A stretch of DNA of 64,000 bases from Streptomyces sp. NBC_00554 (GTDB lineage Bacteria; Actinomycetota; Actinomycetes; Streptomycetales; Streptomycetaceae): contig NZ_CP107799.1 in assembly GCF_041431135.1 (NCBI RefSeq), positions 6,758,001 to 6,822,000 on the forward strand, read 5' to 3'. Each line of letters starts with the position of its first letter. The first letter of the stretch is position 1. The notes under the pieces were generated by a model. It did no database searches. It was not told the DNA's origin and saw only the letters and a list, made by a program, of their open reading frames with translations. The position numbers and the translations under genes were made by a program. This document shows, piece after piece, positions 1-8,030 of the stretch.

Positions 1-870
1 ACGCTCTCGCCCGGCGACTACAACATCCACACCAGCTACATCCTGGAGCTGGACACCCCCTGCACGGTCACCAACGCGCCCGCGCCGGTCTCCGAGACGA
101 TCACCGCTGCGGACACACCCCAGCCCAACACCCGTGCCATTCAGCTGGGTTCGGCCTCCGGGAACCCCGGTGACAGCGTGACCGTCACCGGCAGCAACTT
201 CACCCCGGGTGCGACCGTCACGCTCGCCGGACGGTCCGGTGTCAGTCAGACCGCGGACACGGCCACCGTGACCGCGACCGCGGCGGGCGCCATCACCGGC
301 GCGTTGACCGTCAACGACAAGACGACGACCGGCGTCGTGGCGTACGAGGGAAGCAGCTGGAGCAGCGACCTGGGCGCGGGCCCGGCCACGTACACCGTCA
401 TCGACAACACACCGGTCCCGCCGAACAGTCAGAAGCTCAACACCACAGTGACCGCAGGGTCGTTGTCGATGACCCAGGACGGCGACACCGTCGACCTCTC
501 GGCCGTCGAGTTCGGCAAGGGCGGTCCGTCGACGGGCGCCCTGAACACAGTGACCGTCCAGGACTTCCGCGGCGGACCCGCGGGCTGGTCCCTGGTCGGC
601 AAGGTCACCGACTTCACCGCGCCCGGCGCCAAGATCGACGCCGGTCAACTGAGTTGGACCCCGGCATGCGCCACCAAGGCCGGGAGCCTGAGCACCTGCC
701 AGGCCGGTTCGTCCGGCACGGTGGGCAGTTCGGGAGCGACACTGGCGTCCGCCCCCAACGGCACGGTCACCGGTGGTGAGTTCACCGCTGACGCCCAACT
801 GTCGCTGAACGTACCGGCGTTCACCCCGCCGGGTTCGTACTCGGGCGTTCTCACGCTGACGCTCAGCTGA
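1..870 (+). CDS. WxL-like secreted surface protein, C-terminal part (5' truncated)
   Basis: The reading frame is open from base 1, so the true start lies outside the window; 289 residues are visible. The first half resembles an Ig/IPT-like beta-sandwich, with GNPGDSVTVTGSNFTPGATV near residues 54-73. The second half looks like a WxL domain: VTVQDFRGGPAGWSLVG carries the W-S-L motif and the protein ends in a Y-S-G-V-L-T-L-T-L-S strand. In Firmicutes, WxL domains bind the cell wall and work with a DUF916-type partner. Such a partner is the next gene, 69 bases downstream. No membrane segment is visible in the part present. Family assignment is by motif only. Confidence 0.7.
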   Translation, partial: TLSPGDYNIHTSYILELDTPCTVTNAPAPVSETITAADTPQPNTRAIQLGSASGNPGDSVTVTGSNFTPGATVTLAGRSGVSQTADTATVTATAAGAITGALTVNDKTTTGVVAYEGSSWSSDLGAGPATYTVIDNTPVPPNSQKLNTTVTAGSLSMTQDGDTVDLSAVEFGKGGPSTGALNTVTVQDFRGGPAGWSLVGKVTDFTAPGAKIDAGQLSWTPACATKAGSLSTCQAGSSGTVGSSGATLASAPNGTVTGGEFTADAQLSLNVPAFTPPGSYSGVLTLTLS

Positions 871-939
871 TTCGTCCATCCGCACCTCGTGGCCGGGCGC
901 GCACCCGCCCGTCCACCTCGTCCGTGGGGGTCCGCACCC

Positions 940-2019
940 ATGCGCAAGCTGTACGTCCTCCTCCTGTGCCTGTTCCTGGCCGCACAGGCCGCACCCTCTT
1001 ACGCCGCCGACAACGGCAGCTGGTCCGTCTTCCCCGTCTCGACGAAACTCGCCGCGCGGCCGTACTTCTACCTCTCCGCCGACCCCGGCACGACCCTCGA
1101 GGACAAGGTCACGGTCGCCAACAAGACAGGCGAGCCGCTGACCTTCCGGCTGTACGCGGCCGACGCCTACAACACCGTGCGCGACGGCGGGTTCGCCGTA
1201 CGCACGCTCAAGGAGAAGCAGCGGGGGGTCGGGGCGTGGGCGCGTCCCGCGCGCTCCCGGGTGACGGTTCCCGCGCACGGCTCGGTCACCGTGCCGTTCA
1301 CGCTCCGGGTGCCGGAGAAGGCCGAACCCGGGGACCACCCAGGGGCGTTGGTCGCGCTCGACGAGCGGATCGACGCGGGCGACGGGACCCTCGCGATGGG
1401 GGTGCAGCGGGCCGTCGCGGCCCGGATCTACCTGCGGGTCGGCGGCCCGACGATGCCCGCCATCTCCGTCGAGAAGGTCCGCATCACCCACCACCAGCCC
1501 CTCGTGCCCGGTCTGGGCGACAGCACCGCCACCATCTCGTACACCCTGCGCAACACGGGCAACGTGACGCTGAACCCGAAGGTCCAGCTGAAGGCCGAGG
1601 GACTCTTCGGCCGTACGCTGCTCTCGCGGGGACTGACCAAGATCCCCTCGGAGCTGCTGCCGGGGCAGCGGGTCCGGCTGAGCGAGCCGTGGCGGGGCGC
1701 GCCCCAGCTGGACTGGGGCGAGGTCACGCTCACGGCTTCGGCCCATGACACCCGTGAGTCGGCGAGCGCCTCGTTCTTCGCGCTGCCCTGGCTGGTGGCG
1801 GCGGTGCTGGGGGCGGCGCTCGTCGGGGCCCTGGTGGTGATCAGAGCGCGGCGCGGCGGCAGCTGGCCGTGGACGTCGGGAGAACGTCAACGCCGTTCAT
1901 GGCCATGGGTGTTCAGAGCGCGTCGGGGCCGCGCTCGCCGGTCCGTACCCGCACCACCGTCTCCACCGGAACTGCCCACACCTTCCCGTCGCCGATCTTC
2001 CCCGTCTGCGCGGCCCTGA
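940..2019 (+). CDS. DUF916-like (WxL-interacting) membrane-anchored protein
   Basis: About 359 residues. The chosen ATG begins MRKLYVLLLCLFLAAQAAPS, a clear Sec signal peptide; an upstream GTG at 889 would put arginines and prolines in front of it. The mature part contains FYLSADPGTTLEDKVTVANK and TFRLYAADAYN, typical of the DUF916 beta-sandwich. One membrane helix (PWLVAAVLGAALVGALVVI) follows near residue 290, then a basic, Pro/Arg-rich cytoplasmic tail of about 55 residues. It probably anchors or presents the WxL-like protein encoded just upstream. The tail overlaps the 3' end of glnK on the other strand by 107 bases, which is unusual and may reflect loss of an earlier stop codon. Confidence 0.72.
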   Translation: MRKLYVLLLCLFLAAQAAPSYAADNGSWSVFPVSTKLAARPYFYLSADPGTTLEDKVTVANKTGEPLTFRLYAADAYNTVRDGGFAVRTLKEKQRGVGAWARPARSRVTVPAHGSVTVPFTLRVPEKAEPGDHPGALVALDERIDAGDGTLAMGVQRAVAARIYLRVGGPTMPAISVEKVRITHHQPLVPGLGDSTATISYTLRNTGNVTLNPKVQLKAEGLFGRTLLSRGLTKIPSELLPGQRVRLSEPWRGAPQLDWGEVTLTASAHDTRESASASFFALPWLVAAVLGAALVGALVVIRARRGGSWPWTSGERQRRSWPWVFRARRGRARRSVPAPPSPPELPTPSRRRSSPSARP

Positions 2020-2251
2020 CGATCGCGTCGATGACCGCGTCCGAGTCGGCGTCGTCGACGACGACCTCGATACGGACCTTGGGGACGAGGTCGACCTGGT
2101 ACTCGGCGCCGCGGTACACCTCGGTGTGGCCGCGCTGGCGCCCGTAACCGCTGGCCTCAGTGACGGTCAGACCGTGCACGCCGAGTTCCTGGAGGGCGGT
2201 CTTGACCTCGTCGAGCCGGTACGGCTTGACGATCGCGGTGATGAGCTTCAT
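1913..2251 (-). CDS. glnK: PII nitrogen regulatory protein
   Basis: A 112-residue PII trimer subunit, the usual length. The T-loop reads YGRQRGHTEVYRGAEY and places Tyr51 at the classical modification site, uridylylated or adenylylated in other bacteria. The C-terminal signature TGKIGDGKVWAVPV is intact. PII proteins sense ATP/ADP and 2-oxoglutarate and block the Amt channel when nitrogen is plentiful. Its ATG overlaps the amt stop codon by four bases (ATGA), so the two are translationally coupled. No glnD follows; the 3' end instead runs into the convergent DUF916-like gene. Confidence 0.95.
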   Translation of the reverse strand: MKLITAIVKPYRLDEVKTALQELGVHGLTVTEASGYGRQRGHTEVYRGAEYQVDLVPKVRIEVVVDDADSDAVIDAIVRAAQTGKIGDGKVWAVPVETVVRVRTGERGPDAL

Positions 2252-3567
2252 GCCTGGGCCTGGACCTTCTGGGCGGAGGGGACGGAGGAGGAGACCGGGG
2301 CGCCGTGCCCCAGGACCCCGTGATCGTAGGCGGTCTCGGCGTGCACCGTAAGGTCCAGGCCGGTCTGCTCCTGCTCCTCGTCCGCGCGCAGGCCGATGAC
2401 CCGGTCGATCAGCTTCCCGATGCCGTACGTGACGGCGAAGGCGTACGCCCCGACGGCCACGACGGCGACCAGCTGCCTGCCGAGCTGCCCGAGCCCACCG
2501 CCGTAGAGGAGGCCCTCGGCGCCGCCCGTCATCGACTCCGTCGCGAAGACGCCGATGAGGACCGTGCCGATGACACCGCCGACCAGGTGGACGCCGACGA
2601 CGTCCAGCGAGTCGTCGTAGTTCAGCTTGAACTTCCAGCTCACGGCGTACGAGCAGACCAGACCGGCGGCGAGACCGACGACCAGCGCGCCAAGGAGGGA
2701 GACCGAGCCGCAGGACGGGGTGATGGCCACCAGGCCCGCGACCGCGCCGGACGCCGCGCCCAGCGTGGTGGGGTGGCCGTCGCGCCGCTGCTCCACGAAG
2801 AGCCAGCCGAGCAGGCCCGTGCAGCCGGCGGTGAGGGTGTTGAGGAAGGCGGCGGCGGCCAGGCCGTTGGCGCCGAGGGCGGAGCCCGCGTTGAAGCCGA
2901 ACCAGCCGAACCAGAGGAGACCGGCGCCCAGCATGACCATGGGCAGGTTGTGCGGTCGCATCGAGTCCTTCTTAAAACCGAGGCGCGGACCGAGGACCAG
3001 GCAGAGGGCCAGACCGGAGGCGCCCGAGGTCACCTCGACCGGCAGGCCGCCCGCGAAGTCCAGCGCGCCCAGGCTGTCGAGGATCCAGCCGCCGGGACCC
3101 CACACCCAGTGGGCGACGGGAACGTATACGAGCAGCGCCCACAGCGGTACGAAGACCAGCCACGCGCCGAACTTCGCGCGGTCCGCGATCGCGCCGCTGA
3201 TCAGTGCCGCCGTGATGATCGCGAAGGTCAGCTGGAAGGTCGCGAAGAGGATCGTGGGGACCGTGCCCTGCACACTGTCCGGGCCGATGCCCGCCATGCC
3301 CGCGTGCTTCAGTCCGCCGATCAGCCCGCCGAAGGCGTCGTCGCCGAACGCGAGCGAGTAGCCGGCGGCCAGCCACACCACGGTGACCAGCGCGATCGAC
3401 ACGAAACTCATCATCAGCATGTTGAGGACGCTCTTCGTGCGGACCATGCCGCCGTAGAACAGGGCCAGGCCCGGGGTCATCAGCAGCACGAGCGCCGTGG
3501 CGGCGAGCAGCCAGGCGGTGTCGCCGGTGTCGATGTGGGGGACAGCCAGGGGCGCGGCCAGGATCAC
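2248..3567 (-). CDS. amt: Ammonium transporter
   Basis: About 439 residues with eleven or so membrane helices. Amt hallmarks are visible: LMTPGLALFYGGMVRTKSVLNMLMM near the N terminus, the first pore histidine in VAHWVWGPGG, FNAGSALGANGLAAAAF, and the second pore histidine in VVGVHLVGG. GTG at 3567 was preferred because TTGGAG lies 5-6 bases upstream and the protein then begins directly before the first helix. An ATG at 3681 would add a 38-residue basic extension without a ribosome site. It conducts ammonium/ammonia and is probably gated by the coupled downstream PII protein. Confidence 0.93.
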   Translation of the reverse strand: MILAAPLAVPHIDTGDTAWLLAATALVLLMTPGLALFYGGMVRTKSVLNMLMMSFVSIALVTVVWLAAGYSLAFGDDAFGGLIGGLKHAGMAGIGPDSVQGTVPTILFATFQLTFAIITAALISGAIADRAKFGAWLVFVPLWALLVYVPVAHWVWGPGGWILDSLGALDFAGGLPVEVTSGASGLALCLVLGPRLGFKKDSMRPHNLPMVMLGAGLLWFGWFGFNAGSALGANGLAAAAFLNTLTAGCTGLLGWLFVEQRRDGHPTTLGAASGAVAGLVAITPSCGSVSLLGALVVGLAAGLVCSYAVSWKFKLNYDDSLDVVGVHLVGGVIGTVLIGVFATESMTGGAEGLLYGGGLGQLGRQLVAVVAVGAYAFAVTYGIGKLIDRVIGLRADEEQEQTGLDLTVHAETAYDHGVLGHGAPVSSSVPSAQKVQAQA

Positions 3568-3765
3568 GGTGTCTCCAACGGGGTGGGGGCGTCGTCCGAG
3601 GGTCACGGGCCCGCGTTTCCGGTTGTGCACACATGCGTTTCGGGCGTGTTTCGTGTTGCGTGGGGGTTTCCGGAACCTCACCGAGGTGACCGTGCCGCGG
3701 CCGAGACCGCCGCCGCTTTCGTCCGCCGTGCGGCAGGGCTCCGATGATCAGGGACAATGGGCGCC

Positions 3766-4716
3766 ATGAGCGTTCGTACCGAGTCATCCGAGCCGTCCGA
3801 GGCCAACCACCGCGCCGGCTTCGCCTGCTTCGTGGGCCGCCCCAACGCGGGCAAGTCCACCCTCACGAATGCTCTGGTCGGCCAGAAGGTGGCGATCACC
3901 GCGAACCAGCCGCAGACCACGCGGCACACGGTGCGGGGGATCGTGCACCGGGCCGACGCGCAGCTGATCCTGGTGGACACCCCCGGGCTCCACAAGCCGC
4001 GCACGCTGCTCGGGGAGCGGCTGAACGACATCGTGCGGACCACCTGGGCCGAGGTCGACGTCATCGGCTTCTGCCTGCCCGCGAACGAGAAGCTCGGCCC
4101 CGGTGACCGGTTCATCGCGAAGGAACTGGCGTCCATCAAGAAGACGCCGAAGATCGCGATCGTCACGAAGACCGACCTCGTCGACGGCAAGACGCTGGCC
4201 GAGCAGCTCATCGCCATCGATCAGCTCGGTACGGAGCTCGGGTTCGAGTGGGCGGAGATCGTGCCGGTGTCGGCGGTCGCGGACGAGCAGGTGGACCTGC
4301 TCGCCGACCTGATCGTGCCGCTCCTCCCGGAGGGGCCCGCGCTGTACCCGGAGGGTGACCTCACCGACGAGCCCGAGCAGGTCATGGTCGCGGAGCTGAT
4401 CCGTGAAGCCGCGCTCGAGGGTGTGCGGGACGAGCTGCCGCACTCCATCGCCGTCGTCGTCGAGGAGATGCTTCCCCGCGAGGACCGGCCCGCCGACAAG
4501 CCGCTCCTCGACATCCACGCCTTCGTCTACATCGAGCGGCCCAGCCAGAAGGGCATCATCATCGGCCCCAAGGGCAAGCGGCTGAAGGAGGTCGGCATCA
4601 AGTCCCGGAAGCAGATCGAAGCGCTGCTGGGTACGCCGGTGTTCCTCGACCTCCATGTGAAGGTCGCCAAGGACTGGCAGCGGGATCCTCGGCAGTTGCG
4701 GAAGCTGGGGTTCTGA
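3766..4716 (+). CDS. era: GTPase Era
   Basis: About 316 residues. G1 is GRPNAGKS, G3 DTPGLHKP, G4 TKTD, and a C-terminal KH domain carries GIIIGPKGKRLKEVG. Era binds the 3' end of 16S rRNA and assists 30S subunit maturation. Two ATGs are possible. The one at 3757 lies only two bases after AGGGA, which is too close for a ribosome site, so 3766 is preferred (spacing about 11). Divergent from amt, with roughly 200 bases between starts. It ends at the large inverted repeat that separates it from the convergent regulator gene. Confidence 0.96.
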   Translation: MSVRTESSEPSEANHRAGFACFVGRPNAGKSTLTNALVGQKVAITANQPQTTRHTVRGIVHRADAQLILVDTPGLHKPRTLLGERLNDIVRTTWAEVDVIGFCLPANEKLGPGDRFIAKELASIKKTPKIAIVTKTDLVDGKTLAEQLIAIDQLGTELGFEWAEIVPVSAVADEQVDLLADLIVPLLPEGPALYPEGDLTDEPEQVMVAELIREAALEGVRDELPHSIAVVVEEMLPREDRPADKPLLDIHAFVYIERPSQKGIIIGPKGKRLKEVGIKSRKQIEALLGTPVFLDLHVKVAKDWQRDPRQLRKLGF

Positions 4717-4718
4717 GG

Positions 4719-4916
4719 GGCTTTTTTCGCCCCCTCCGCCCCTACCCGTCCCGTTCCCCTGGGGGCTGCCGCCCCCAGACCCCCGCTTCGGCCTGAACGG
4801 CCTCGTCCTCAAACGCCGGACGGGCTAGGGGTTAGCCCCTCCGGCGTTTGAGGAGCGGGGTCTGGGGCGGAGCCCCAGGAACAAGGGACGGGTAGGGGCG
4901 GAGGGGGCGAAAAAAC
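4719..4916. repeat. Composite inverted repeat between convergent genes (copy 1)
   Basis: Nearly the whole 198-base gap between era and the next gene is one imperfect palindrome. Outer arms begin TTTTTTCGCCCCCTCCGCCC and end with the complement GGCGGAGGGGGCGAAAAAA. Inner arms contain CTCAAACGCCGGA and TCCGGCGTTTGAG. The poly-T/poly-A edges fit a bidirectional terminator. The same building blocks occur at 23430-23699. Confidence 0.85.
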
Positions 4917-5759
4917 TCAAGGCCGGCCCCCGCTCGGCGACAGGTCCTGCAGCCCCACCACCCGCAGCAGTTGGAGTCGTTCGTGGGACTCCGTGCCGGG
5001 GCGGGCCGTGTGGACGATCAGGAACTGGTCGTGGCCGGAGCTGAGCAGGATCTCGCAGTCGAGTTCGAGCAGACCGACGGTGGGATGGCGGAAGCGCTTC
5101 GTGGAGGCGCGCCGCACGGCGACCTCGTGGGCGTCCCACAGCTCCGCGAACTCCCCACCGGCCGCACGGAGTTCGGCCACCAGCCGAGCCGGCCGCGGAT
5201 CCTCGGGCCGCGCCGCGGTGACGGCCCGCAGGTTGGCGACATGGGCACGGGCCAGCTCAGGATGGTCCTCGACGGGGAAGAGGGCACGGGCCCCCGGTTC
5301 GGTGAAGAAGCGGCGCACCATGTTGCGGTCACCGCCCGCATCCCCGACGAGCGCCGCCGCCATCGCGTTCTGGGCGAGCACGTCACCGTAGTCCGTGGCG
5401 ATCATCGCGGGCGCGTCGTACAGCCGGTCGAGGATCAGCAGCAGCCCCGGCCGGACATGCGCGGACGCGCTCTCGGACCGCGGTGGCTCCTCACCCACCA
5501 GGTGGAAGAGATGGTCCCGCTCGTCCCCACTGAGCCGGAGCGCCCGCGCCAGCGCACCCAGCATCTGCCGTGACGGGCGCGGCCCCCGCGACTGCTCGAG
5601 CCGCGTGTAGTAGTCCACGGACATCCCCGCGAGCGCGGCCACCTCCTCCCGCCGCAGACCCGGCGTACGGCGCCGGGCACCCGCCGTGAGCCCCACGTCG
5701 GAGGGGTCGAGACGGGCGCGGCCGCGGCGCAGGAAGTCGGCGAGTTCGGCTCGGTTCAC
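4917..5759 (-). CDS. Helix-turn-helix regulator, MmyB/HTH_31 family
   Basis: About 280 residues. The N-terminal helix-turn-helix reads GARRRTPGLRREEVAALAGMSVDYYTRLEQSRGPRPS, followed by an MmyB-like ligand-binding domain (RLYDAPAMIATDYGDVLAQNAMAAAL). This family usually controls an adjacent reductase or dehydrogenase gene, and here it diverges from an NAD-dependent epimerase 116 bases away. GTG 5759 gives the usual N terminus (NRAELADFLRRGRARL), although its GGAGG is only one base away. Candidate operator: CAGGG/CCCTG half-sites at 5793-5812. Confidence 0.85.
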   Translation of the reverse strand: MNRAELADFLRRGRARLDPSDVGLTAGARRRTPGLRREEVAALAGMSVDYYTRLEQSRGPRPSRQMLGALARALRLSGDERDHLFHLVGEEPPRSESASAHVRPGLLLILDRLYDAPAMIATDYGDVLAQNAMAAALVGDAGGDRNMVRRFFTEPGARALFPVEDHPELARAHVANLRAVTAARPEDPRPARLVAELRAAGGEFAELWDAHEVAVRRASTKRFRHPTVGLLELDCEILLSSGHDQFLIVHTARPGTESHERLQLLRVVGLQDLSPSGGRP

Positions 5760-5875
5760 CCCTCCAGCGTGGCCGAAGGCGCCCGTCTTATCCAGGGAGT
5801 GCTGATCCCCTGATCGAGAGGTCTCTCCCGCCGCGCGCCGCCGCGTCCCAGGCTGGCGGCAGGCGAGAGGAGCAC

Positions 5876-6736
5876 ATGATGCTGACACTGGTGACGGGTA
5901 CGACGGGTGAGGTCGGGCGCCGTTTCGTCCCGCGGCTGCTGGCGCAGACGCAGCCCGGCGAGCAGGTACGGGTCCTGGTCCGCGACGAGTCGAAGGCGTC
6001 CAGGTTCGCCGACCTGGGCGCGCAGGTCGCGGTCGGGGACCTGCGGGACTCCGACACGCTGGGGAAGGCGCTCGCCGGAGCCGACGCGGTGGTGAACATC
6101 GCGGCCTCCTTCCGCGGCGTACCGGACGACGAGGCGCGGGCGGTCAACCGGGACGGGGCGCTGGAACTGGGGCACGCGGCGGTCGCTTCAGGCGTACGCA
6201 GGTTCGTGCAGGTCAGCACGAACCTCGTGTACGGCGCGGGGCGGGGCCGCCCGCACACCGAGTCCGATCCCCACGTGCCCGGCGGCCGCCTGTGGGGCGC
6301 GTACCCGGAGGCGAAGCTCGAGGCCGAGCGCGGGCTGCTGGCCATGGCGGACCTCGACGTACGCGTCGGGCGGCTCTCCTTCGTCTACGGCGAAGGGGAC
6401 CCGCACATCGCCCAGTCGATGCGGTGGGCGGCGCACTGGGCCGCGACCCAGCGCTTGCAGATGGTCCACCACGCGGATGTGGCCCAGGGGCTGCTGCGCC
6501 TGCTTTACGCCCCGGGCGCCGACGGCCGTGTGTACAACATCGCGGACGACGCGCCGGTGACTACGGTCGAGCTGCACCAGCTCAACGGCCTCGAGGTCCC
6601 CGAGGACCTGCACGACCGGGCGGAGGACGACGACCCGTGGCACGGCATCGTCTCCACCCGCCGCATCCGCCGCGAGCTGGGCTTCCGCCCCCTGTACCCC
6701 TCGGTCTGGACGGCGGCCGACGTGGGCGCGCTCTAG
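5876..6736 (+). CDS. NAD(P)-dependent epimerase/dehydratase family protein
   Basis: 286 residues of the extended short-chain dehydrogenase type. The Rossmann glycine motif is TGTTGEVGRRF at residues 7-17, the ADVVNIAAS-like strand is DAVVNIAASFRG, and the catalytic region holds S-T-N-L-V-Y-G followed by YPEAKLEAE (YxxxK variant). GAGGAG lies 3-4 bases before ATG 5876; ATG 5879 is equally possible. Substrate unknown; sugar nucleotides or small carbonyls are the usual choices. Divergent from the MmyB-type regulator, which is the likely controller. Confidence 0.82.
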   Translation: MMLTLVTGTTGEVGRRFVPRLLAQTQPGEQVRVLVRDESKASRFADLGAQVAVGDLRDSDTLGKALAGADAVVNIAASFRGVPDDEARAVNRDGALELGHAAVASGVRRFVQVSTNLVYGAGRGRPHTESDPHVPGGRLWGAYPEAKLEAERGLLAMADLDVRVGRLSFVYGEGDPHIAQSMRWAAHWAATQRLQMVHHADVAQGLLRLLYAPGADGRVYNIADDAPVTTVELHQLNGLEVPEDLHDRAEDDDPWHGIVSTRRIRRELGFRPLYPSVWTAADVGAL

Positions 6737-6762
6737 GGCCTGTCCGGCGGGACAGGCCCTAG
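6733..6762. terminator. Bidirectional terminator hairpin containing two stop codons
   Basis: A perfect 13-base stem (CTAGGGCCTGTCC, loop GGCG, then its complement) ends both convergent genes. The TAG of the epimerase (6734-6736) and the TAG of the MFS gene (complement at 6759-6761) both lie inside the stem arms. Confidence 0.85.
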
Positions 6763-8030
6763 TCCACACCCCTGATCCGCCCCACCAGCAGAGCCCCCGC
6801 GAGCCCGATCACCGCCGCCACCAGGTACAGCACGCGGTAGCCGCCCAGGTACGTCACGATCGGTGCCGCGAGGGCCGGGGCGGCGACCTGGGGGAGGGCG
6901 TTGGCCACGTTGATCACGCCCAGGTCCTTGCCGCGGTCCATCGCCTTCGGGAGGACGTCCGTCATCAGCGCGAAGTCGACCGAGGTGAAGACGCCGAAGC
7001 CGATGCCGAGGACGGCGGCCGCGACGATGGCGCCCGGCCAGGTCTGCCAGCCGGCGAGGGCGGCCGTGGCGACCGCCATCAGGACGCCCGACCAGATCAC
7101 GAAGGGCTTGCGGCGGCCCACACGGTCGGACCAGACGCCGCCGACCACGACGGTGGCGAGGAGCGTGACGCCGTTGACCGCGGTCAGGATCAGGACGCCC
7201 TGCTCCGGGTCGTCGTAGTGCAGGCGGTCCCGCAGGTAATAGAGCAGATACAGCAGTACGAGCGCGTTGCTGAGGTTGATCAGGAAGCGGGTCAGCCAGG
7301 CCCAGGCCAGGTCGGGGTGGCGGCGGGGGCTCAGCCAGAAGGAGGCCAGGAAGGGGCGCCAGGACCACGCGGGGCGGGCCGACGCGGGCAGGCGCAGGTC
7401 CTTGTGGCGCAGTACGTACGGCAGGACGCCGACGAGGGTGAACACCGCGCAGGCCGCGTATCCGCCGCCCACACCCCCCGCCAGCGTCGCCAAGCCCGTC
7501 CCGCCGACCACGCCCAGGATCTGGGCCGCCCCCAACCAGCCGCCCACAGACCCCCGTTGGAGCCGCGGCACCCGGTCGGGCACGGCCGCCGTGACCGCGG
7601 CGAAGGCGGCGTTCAGTGTCAGCTGGACCAGGCACCAGCCGGCCGCCATCGTCCAGACGCCGCCCGCGCCCGCCAGGAGCAGCAGCGACAGGGCGCCGCC
7701 CGCCGCTCCGGCGACGATCCACGGCGTACGGCGGCCCCAGCGCGCGGTCGTCCGGTCGGACAGCGCCCCGAAGAGCGGGTTGGCGACCAGCGAGACGACC
7801 GCACCCGCACCCGTCACCCACGCCAGCATCGTCTCCTTGGACATGCCGGAGCCGGGCGCGAAGTCCTCCGCCTGGGAGGCGAGCAGGATCTGCAGGGGGC
7901 CGTACCAGCCCACCCAGATCGCCCCGTTGGCGAGCGAGAGCGACGCGGTCCAGCCCCGGCCGACCCGCTCGACGGGCTCGGCCAGCGCCGCCGCCGAGGG
8001 CTCGCTCGCGTCGGTCGAGGGCGCCGTCAT
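6759..8030 (-). CDS. MFS transporter, probably sugar/glycoside
   Basis: About 423 residues with roughly twelve membrane helices. The loop between helices 2 and 3 reads FGALSDRTTARWGRRTP, an MFS signature, and a second copy, GGVWSDRVGRRKP, opens the second half. ATG 8030 overlaps the stop of the upstream beta-glucosidase gene by four bases (ATGA), so translation is probably coupled. The linkage suggests import of beta-glucosides or cello-oligosaccharides that the glycosidase then splits. Substrate is inferred from context only. The gene ends in the hairpin at 6733-6762. Confidence 0.83.
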   Translation of the reverse strand: MTAPSTDASEPSAAALAEPVERVGRGWTASLSLANGAIWVGWYGPLQILLASQAEDFAPGSGMSKETMLAWVTGAGAVVSLVANPLFGALSDRTTARWGRRTPWIVAGAAGGALSLLLLAGAGGVWTMAAGWCLVQLTLNAAFAAVTAAVPDRVPRLQRGSVGGWLGAAQILGVVGGTGLATLAGGVGGGYAACAVFTLVGVLPYVLRHKDLRLPASARPAWSWRPFLASFWLSPRRHPDLAWAWLTRFLINLSNALVLLYLLYYLRDRLHYDDPEQGVLILTAVNGVTLLATVVVGGVWSDRVGRRKPFVIWSGVLMAVATAALAGWQTWPGAIVAAAVLGIGFGVFTSVDFALMTDVLPKAMDRGKDLGVINVANALPQVAAPALAAPIVTYLGGYRVLYLVAAVIGLAGALLVGRIRGVD

